From Prolixibacteraceae bacterium (GTDB lineage Bacteria; Bacteroidota; Bacteroidia; Bacteroidales; Prolixibacteraceae), in assembly GCA_027858145.1 (NCBI GenBank), contig JAQIDF010000165.1, forward strand, positions 1 to 17,244: a DNA stretch of 17,244 bases. Reading direction: 5' to 3'. The first letter of the stretch is position 1. Each line of letters starts with the position of its first letter. Of this stretch, positions 9,401-14,600 are shown in pieces. The position numbers were made by a program, and so were the translations under genes. The notes under the pieces were generated by a model, which ran no database searches, had not been told where the DNA came from, and saw only the letters and a program-made list of their open reading frames with translations.

Positions 9401-11422
9401 TTAATTGAGTTTGACATTACAAGTAACAACCTGACGGGTATGATTCCTGAAGAAATGGGCAATAATTTAAATTTAAGGATAATGAATATATCCAACAATA
9501 ATTTCCATCATACACATATTGAGCCCATTATGCAATGGAATAATTATGCCAGCTTAGATTTGTTTGATTATTCACCACAAAACAGTGTTGGTACATGGCG
9601 CGAATTATATGTTGACCAAGGCAATGAGGTACAGTTGTTTGTCGATGGCTATACCGAATCTGAAAATGATCTTTATCAATGGTACAAAAATGATTCGATA
9701 ATGATTGCAGGTGCAAATTCGGCTGTTTATACAATTCCTGAAGCGGAGTTAACTGATGCCGGAACCTTTCATTGTGTAATCAATAACTCTGTCACCTCTG
9801 AGCTAACCTTGTATTCGGGTTATATAAACCTACATGTTGGTTCTGTTGGTTTGGTTGGAAGCATCAATAACTGGGGAAATGGGGAAACTGATATCCCATT
9901 TGTTCAGGATACAATTCATACAGAGATGTGGGGAATGGAATATACTTTTGATACGAATAGTGAGGTTAAGTTCAGGCTAAACAATGACTGGGTAATAAAC
10001 TGGGGAGGATCTGGATTCCCCTCGGGTAATATGATAGAAAATGGAATTAATAATATAGTTGTACCTGCCGGCAATTATCAGATAGAGTTGAACATGACAG
10101 ATAAGGTTTACAGTTTTAATAATATTGATTCGCTGGCACTAGTAGCCCTTTACAATGCCACCGGCGGCGATAACTGGAACAACAAACAAAACTGGCTGAC
10201 AGGCGCCTTACATACATGGTATGGGATATCAATTGAAAATGGCCGGGTTGAGGGAATTGAGTTTAGTGGGGAAAACAACCTGAACGGCCATTTGCCGGCT
10301 GAAATTGGTGACCTAACAGCTCTGAGGTGGTTTGTAGTAAATGGGAATGATGGTTTGACAGGGCCAATACCTGCAACTATCGGTAATCTTGACAATCTCG
10401 AAAGTTTGAACCTAAGTGGCAACAGCTTAACAGGAAGTATTCCGTCGGCATTTAGTAATGCAGCCTATATACGTGAACTCGATTTGAACAACAATCAACT
10501 TTCGGGTTCCCTGCCTGATTTGTCCGTATTAACTCAGCTAAACACTTTCAGGGGTCAGGATAACAAATTTACCTTTGCCAATTTATCGGCCTCGGGTATA
10601 GAACCTGGTAATATCAATGATTTTGCTTATGCACCTCAGGATACTATATTGGCAATTCAGCAAGATGTATCCTTACTTACCGCGCTTGATTGTGGTGATG
10701 AAAACAATCAAATTAACTGGTATTGTAATGGTATATTAGTGGCACAAAGCAGTCAGACTTGCAATGCTGCCGAAAGCGGATATTACAATTATATAGTTAC
10801 AAATTCGGTTTATGCTGATTTAGTACTGTATTCTGATACCATTGAATTTGAATCAGGTGATGTTCCTGTTGATCGACAGGTTTCAAACTACTCATTATCC
10901 GATGGCAACAGTGATTGCCTGGATGCCCAAAACGATATCGCAGTGGCCGGTGATGGCACACAGGTAATTATCCAATCCGGGGCGTCAACCAACTTTATAG
11001 CAGGACACAGCATCCTTTTCCGGCCCGGTTTTCATGCTCAGACCGGCAGTTATGTGGATGCACACATTACAACAACAGGTTCGTTCTGTGATGATCTGCC
11101 GGCTGCACCAATAATGGCTGCCGAACCGATTGCAGACAAAAGTGTTGAGTTTGAAGAGCCAGAACTGGAAGGTGATACATTTGAACGCCAAAGTTTAGTG
11201 GTTTACCCTAACCCAAACAATGGCAGCTTTACCATTAAGCTTGAAAATATTGAAAGCGAAACAAGGGTGCTGATGTACAGTGCTATTGGGCAGAAAGTTT
11301 ACGATGTTACCATGACTGAACAGTTACATTCAGTTGAGCTGCCTAATGTGCAAAGGGGAATCTACTTTATCAAAGCAATAAACAATCAAAAACAGTTCGA
11401 TCAGAAGATTGTGGTACAGTAA
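3416..11422 (+). CDS. Giant secreted multi-module glycan-binding-like / LRR-Ig protein with T9SS tail
   Basis: This is a 2668-aa exported protein. Residues 1-23 are a signal peptide. About 24-175 form a beta-sandwich like those attached to Bacteroidota pectate lyases. About 179-327 and 327-482 are two homologous modules starting FDPASYDPANLPSGM and FDPANYNASLLPEGM. About 484-698 and 808-1020 are CBM9-like (AYWKAMWADSG, YDGTEVAFDVN). Between them, 701-805 resembles a starch-binding E-set/CBM20-type domain (VTFRVDM, LQGSFDGWQ). From 1027 come five LRR blocks, each opening ALVALYNxTGGDxWxNN-type and using the LTGxIPxxIGNL consensus, each followed by an Ig-like domain (WYKNDS, YYCVITNS). A SusE/F-like module sits at ~2142-2237. 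A coathanger-like domain (~2488-2560) and a T9SS sorting domain (2596-2668) end the protein. No catalytic domain is recognisable; glycan capture or adhesion is inferred. It is followed by the same spacer type that precedes it. Confidence 0.95.
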   Translation: MKKLHLPVFLTLIILFWVNQLSAITQEWNFSSYSFRSLGLIESQTHINGLSIYANSDKPVTVDESLVSVNDVFYTHRIKLGGAGSIVANEPEYRILSFYAPGNTSITVICTSSSDTEDRELLVVNGNNGDTIYTFQAPGGVVSTETFDYTGNGTNVYLMSKSSGINLYSVKADSEVDQGITLFDPASYDPANLPSGMSIVEIDNKKYLKAPLNDWSSIINIDPFFISSDISYLVFQYKYKEGNSGYTVDQVNSFFKFFDLNWSEIVAQDVPSDSNFVERFIPVYTEEHGAFCGSFLLAGLKTADRTAVTGDTIFIGQVHTYINEPDVIFDPANYNASLLPEGMDVVNVDGEKLLQVVTNGWSSNLNIQTFNIKQGYSATCSFKYALGNTTADSLTLSQINSRVVLMDVVNEVPNPWGEGMVPSRVNLIQSPANSEMTKTAGRFSPEMQYIHLLQFAGQKNYEGWQESYGDTLWVGKIEQVYIPHSQIEVKKTTVAPTLDGVEEECWNGVEPVRIMQDFINEHPSVTAYWKAMWADSGMFVLVNVQDNDHWPSWEAGSDEFWLYDGTEVAFDVNPVLNDGLGASNGEGHYQHSGLFVEDQYGTELGSDQYRYASQLSGENYTTEYFFPYNEFWDKESVNLTMSDFLALDSIGFDVYVADRDEGHATQRQRKVWHNTGVVDENYMNMDNAGSIKLIDENVPITDSVMVTFRVDMRDEQIHQPGVTLQGSFDGWQDSYQMTNTYDDVYEVSLLIQKNTYHEFKYLNGYMSETPDGDCTAGGEYNNRFINVPSSNEILDLVCFNRCSVCPPSHVDVSKTETAPILDGVIDAVWDNFDPVPVSKNYIYETPTVDAYWKAMWADSGIYVLIEVEDDDHYPFWEVGSGNPWEYDGAEVAFDVNSNLYDGIGSCEGQGHSQYIPEFTEGQYGVLIDRGSFQYANQLYGENWVSELYFPFTNFVNKEDLTLFKNDFLLLDAIGFDVYIIDQDETALPGRHRKVWQNNGLIDENCMNMDDAGTISLVGEEPDISVSEADSMALVALYNSTNGDSWNNNQGWLTDIVINWQGVTVQDGRVTVLDLQNNNLTGQLPSKLANLTALITLNIGNNWNLDQGGIPDLSMLTSLRELFIASCNRNGNMPGWLLQSTGIEKIDVSGNALTGTFPTNFVNSANITHLDLAWNQFDIPEAFPDYSQFVNIVRLRLAGSNISGPVPEWVADFSELRSLLLGYNNLSGALPAGLSSLSNLEYIYIQNNAFNFADIAASGILPVDLSYFGYSAQKNVQIEKTETETQVTLDASAVGGDAHTWYKDDVEIDGETSSTLIVDKTDVGLYYCVITNSQYPDLTLTSDVLDVGVFANGVYVDEYDALVALYNALGGTSWDDNTNWLTDEPVSNWYGVEVWDHHVIELDLSLNNLSGDVPAAIGDLSNLEDLNMARNNITSIPSEIGNLNSLYGLNFSDCYITELPNTIGDLVNLWYLDFFNNQLSALPDEITNLSNLTNFWVSYNQIESLPDLSSLPLENAGVDNNKLTFSDLINCGINPSGDYYYYSDQDKIEVDYSDIGSGYTLDVSFAGGESHQWYKNGVLMPGETSAIITISGYEQDYYHCVINHSSYPYLTLESEPQGVEGYLTHGVVTSEYNALIDFYNQTGGENWRNNWNWLGDAEINQWFGVDVEGVHITELHLTSNNISGTLPASFDSLTELKRANFYDNQLSGLPDLSTLSNLNYFNVVKNTLDFNDLSDANLDVSQLFFNYQTQKDILVNKSTSDNQATFTVPDVGAETYQWYYNSNEMQGENGQTLTINDTETGYYYCTITNSSFPDLTIQTVAEEVGQSDLTCGILTSEYNALVALYNATKGDERWLNKTNWLSNNPASDWYGVDVRGVNVSGVDLGYNGLRDTIPREMMNLTRVRELRFRGNRITGLHPNVGNLSFIETLDLSGNELAEFPVAVTGLTSLRWLFLDFNNMTGSIPGSIGNLINLWDLYVGFNQLSGQLPAEMSELTQLIEFDITSNNLTGMIPEEMGNNLNLRIMNISNNNFHHTHIEPIMQWNNYASLDLFDYSPQNSVGTWRELYVDQGNEVQLFVDGYTESENDLYQWYKNDSIMIAGANSAVYTIPEAELTDAGTFHCVINNSVTSELTLYSGYINLHVGSVGLVGSINNWGNGETDIPFVQDTIHTEMWGMEYTFDTNSEVKFRLNNDWVINWGGSGFPSGNMIENGINNIVVPAGNYQIELNMTDKVYSFNNIDSLALVALYNATGGDNWNNKQNWLTGALHTWYGISIENGRVEGIEFSGENNLNGHLPAEIGDLTALRWFVVNGNDGLTGPIPATIGNLDNLESLNLSGNSLTGSIPSAFSNAAYIRELDLNNNQLSGSLPDLSVLTQLNTFRGQDNKFTFANLSASGIEPGNINDFAYAPQDTILAIQQDVSLLTALDCGDENNQINWYCNGILVAQSSQTCNAAESGYYNYIVTNSVYADLVLYSDTIEFESGDVPVDRQVSNYSLSDGNSDCLDAQNDIAVAGDGTQVIIQSGASTNFIAGHSILFRPGFHAQTGSYVDAHITTTGSFCDDLPAAPIMAAEPIADKSVEFEEPELEGDTFERQSLVVYPNPNNGSFTIKLENIESETRVLMYSAIGQKVYDVTMTEQLHSVELPNVQRGIYFIKAINNQKQFDQKIVVQ
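3950..4860 (+). repeat. Two tandem homologous beta-modules within the 3416-11422 gene
   Basis: Module 1 (about residues 179-327) and module 2 (about 327-482) share an opening (FDPA-Y-NLPSGM / FDPANYNASLLPEGM), a central NxWSSxxNI motif and a closing GDTIFIGQVHTYI / GDTLWVGKIEQVYI. They are diverged but clearly align. They look like ligand-binding beta-sandwiches; I cannot assign a named family. Confidence 0.75.
4865..6475 (+). repeat. Duplicated CBM9-like domains flanking a starch-binding-like domain
   Basis: The two CBM9-like copies lie at about 4865-5509 and 5837-6475. They share APxLDGVxxxxW, AYWKAMWADSG, a YDGxEVAFDVN block, ENYTTEYFFPYNEF / ENWVSELYFPFTNF, and RKVWxNxGxxDENxMNMD. The domain between them (about 5516-5830) has the VTFRVDM...GSFDGW pattern of E-set carbohydrate-binding domains. 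The duplication is old at the DNA level, because codon choices differ widely. Confidence 0.75.
6494..10860 (+). repeat. Five LRR-Ig repeat units within the 3416-11422 gene
   Basis: Unit headers lie near 6494, 7475, 8293, 8908 and 10124. Each has an ALVALYNxTGGDxWxxNxNWLxxxxxxxWYGV-type start, a variable number of plant-type LRRs (LxGxIPxxIGNLxxLxxLxL), a terminal NNxFTFxDL element, a YxPQ-type linker and an Ig-like domain ending in YYCVITNSxYPDLTL. The third unit has few LRRs and the first and fourth have many, so LRR number is the main variable. A SusE/F-like module interrupts the series between units 4 and 5. Confidence 0.85.
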
Positions 11423-11438
11423 TAAATTCATTCGTTTA

Positions 11439-11466
11439 CTATTTCTGTGTGTTCATACAGAAATAG
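11439..11466 (+). terminator. Perfect 10-bp hairpin after the 3416-11422 gene, possible terminator
   Basis: CTATTTCTGT (11439-11448) and ACAGAAATAG (11457-11466) flank the loop GTGTTCAT, 17 bp after the stop. It is identical to the hairpin at 3224-3251. An A-run rather than a T-run follows a few bases later, so function as a terminator on this strand is plausible but not proven. Confidence 0.55.
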
Positions 11467-11531
11467 TAAGCGTTCACTAAAAAAAATGAAAAAGTACGTT
11501 TCTTATTTGAATATGTGTTATATTTATAAAT

Positions 11532-11564
11532 TGAAATAAAATGTTATGATTTGACTTTATTTCA
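11532..11564 (+). promoter_or_regulatory. Conserved 33-bp inverted repeat upstream of the 11629 gene
   Basis: TGAAATAAA (11532-11540) and TTTATTTCA (11556-11564) repeat the element at 3318-3350 exactly, spacer included, 64 bp before the ATG. The adjacent AATAATATATATAATCC block is also conserved between the two leaders. No such palindrome is visible upstream of the 829 gene. Confidence 0.4.
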
Positions 11565-11628
11565 AAAGACTCGATTAAATTGAAATAATATATATAATCC
11601 AAAATAAACCATCAAAAAACCATCAAGA

Positions 11629-14600
11629 ATGAAATTATTTTTAACTTCTCTCGCACTATTTTTCTTTATGATTAATAGTATTTCAGTATTGGCTTACAAT
11701 GATAATACTGATCAAAAAGTCAGCTTTTCAAAGCGTTCTTTTTCAGAACAGGAACTCGATGAACTAAAAGCAAAAATTGGGGTTGCACAGGAGGGTGTTA
11801 ACTACAACGTTAAAATTAACGGTTTCGGTACCGGTTTAATACCACCAACCGAAGAGCAATGGGCAAAAATGAAAGCCCAGGCAGTTTTTGTTGATAAAAT
11901 GACTTTTGCAGATGCAAGTGCACCTGTTAGTCACGACAATTCAGCCACAATATGGTTTCCGCCCATTGGCAACCAGGCTGCTGAGGGGTCATGTGTTGGA
12001 TGGGCGACCGGTTATTATAATAAAACTTTCCAGGAAGCAAGAGAACATAACTGGGACTTATCGGGTTGTACCTGGGAAAACGGCTGGGAAGGTTACCCTT
12101 CGCCTGCATATCAGGACAAGATTTTTAGTCCTGATTTTATTTACCATCAAATTAATGGAGGTACCGATGGGGGATCAACATACGGTGATGCCTTAAATTT
12201 ATTATACCGGATAGGCTGCTGTACATGGGATAAAATGCCATATGATATGTATAATTCTACTGATTGGCCATCGGAGGATGCATGGAGACAAGCACCTGTC
12301 TACTGTTCGGCAACTCCTTATAACTATGCTGGGGTTACAGATGACACCGATATCAATAACCTGAAACAATTTCTGGCCAATTATAATAATGCTATTATTT
12401 CAATTAATGGAAATTATTACGATGCTTTAACACTGGATGATCTGTGGACCAGTGATAGTTATACAGCTACATCTACGAACCATGCCAATTTAATTGTTGG
12501 ATATGACGATAATTTTGGTCCATACACCGAAGGGGGAACAACAAAATATGGAGCTTTTAAAGTTGCTAATTCATGGGGCATCGATAATTGGGAAAATGAT
12601 GCTGATGGATTTTACTGGATCTCATACGAGTGCATGAAAGAAAACATTAGTGACTATATGTTTTATGAAAATTTAGTTGGGTACGAACCCGAAATGATTT
12701 CGGTTTTTTCTATGGATCACGATCTAAGAGGGGAATGCCAGGTGTCTGTTGGTATGGGAAGTTCTTCTTCTCCTGCTGCAACAAAACGTTTTGATGATTA
12801 TTACTATAACGGGGGCAATCATGCTTATCCTGCTAATATGATGGTAATGGATATCACTGAATTCGGAACTCCGGCCGATGCAGAAAATTTTTATATCCAG
12901 GTTTATGATGGTGAAACATCAGTAGTTGGACAAATAAATAGCTTTTCCATTGAAATGTATGATGACTATGCCTCGGGAACGCCAACTGCAACTTATCTTT
13001 CAAGCGAAACACCTGTAAGTACGGTTGCCGGTATTGATGTGCTTGCACAACTGCAAACCACCGATGATCCTACACCACCTGCAACCATTAGCGATTTACA
13101 GGTTACAAGTACAGCATCTTATGCCGTAACACTTGGATGGACAGCCAGTGGCGATGATGGCACAACCGGTACAGCTGCCGGCTACGATATACGCTATTCA
13201 CAATCGATCATTGATCAAACAAATTTCGATGCAGCTACTCAGGTAACCAATCCCCCCGATCCTTCAGCAGCCGGAACTATCGAGAGTTTTACGGTCGGAG
13301 GGCTAAATAACAATACAACCTATTATTTTGCTATTAAAACAATTGATGACCGTACAAATGAGTCGGGAGTATCAAATTCCCCATCGGGTACAACGCTTGG
13401 AGCACCGCAAATCGATGTTACACCGACATCATTAAGTGCAAGCCTGCAAGCAGGAGCAAGTACTACGCAGAGTTTTACCATTTCAAACACCGGTGAAGGT
13501 TTGCTTGAGTTTGCAATACCATATTTAGAATTAACCCCACAAGAAAGAGCAACAGTTGTGAATTACCCTTCAGGTGAGAAAAACATTGGATTTTATGCCG
13601 ATGAAAACAGGGTTGGATCATCTAAAAAATTACCGGGAAAAATGCCGACAACATTGGCAGATGCACAAAATATTTATCAATTATTGGGTGAAGGTGGCGA
13701 TGTTGTGGAGACTTATCAAAATTTTCCGGTTGAGGTTGGTGGTATTGAATGGGTTGATGGTGATGTTATTGCTGTTGGTATTAGCAGTGATATTTATTCA
13801 TATAACCTAGAGAATGAGCTCTATTCAACAATTTTTACAGTTGATATCGGCACCCCATATCAATGCTCCTGGGATGGGGAGTATTTATGGATTTCAAATA
13901 ATAGTGGTAATGTTTATGGTTATGATTTGTCGGGTAATCTCGTGGGATCGTTCAGTACCCCTGTTTCTAATTTTGTAGCATTGACATTTGATGGTGAAAA
14001 CTTTTTAGTATCACAGGCATGGCAAACAGATCCGGTTGTTTATAAACTCGATTATCAGGGAAATGTTTTGGGTACATACAATTTCAATAATTATGCAGGC
14101 GATATTTCTGCCTTGGTATGGGTACCACAACATCATAACGGTAACATGTGGGCATTGGGCTATATGTCAGGCAATTACAACTTGAGTCAGTTGTCATTTA
14201 ATGGAAGCGAATTTAACTATGTAGATGGATTTATTTTTAATGATAATGATGACGCTTATTCCATAGCTCATGACGGACGTGACATGTTATTTAGTGATTG
14301 GGATGGTCCATTGTTTAAACTTGATGATGGTAATCCTGAAGGTAGCTGGCTAACCTTAAATGAAATTACGAATTTCGTAGCTGCCGGTTCTCCTTTAACC
14401 GTTGAGGCAACATTTAACGCTACGGAATTAAACGATGGGAATTATGAAACAATGGTTCAGGTGAACAGCAATGACCCTGTAAACCCAATTGTTGAAATTC
14501 CGGTAAGCTTACAAGTAAACGGAATCCCCGACATATCTCTTTCAACTTCTGCAATAGATTTTGGAGATGTATATCAGGATTTTGAGGATACTCAAAATTT

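Larger units (their letters stand above)
11006..11628 (+). repeat. Tail-plus-leader cassette, copy 2 (paired with 2791-3415)
   Basis: This copy runs from the coathanger-like domain of the 3416 gene through its sorting domain and TAATAA stop into the leader of the 11629 gene. It is 623 bp against 625 bp in copy 1. A 74-bp block (11096-11169 against 2881-2954) is identical, and most of the sequence from 11291 against 3076 to the stop codon is also identical. The part between them has many synonymous changes. Confidence 0.9.

Noticed and set aside
6494..10860. Eukaryotic origin of the plant-type LRR blocks
   Set aside because: The LxGxIP type of LRR followed by Ig-like domains and a T9SS tail is well known in Bacteroidota, and base composition looks like the rest of the gene. 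There is no sign of recent transfer.
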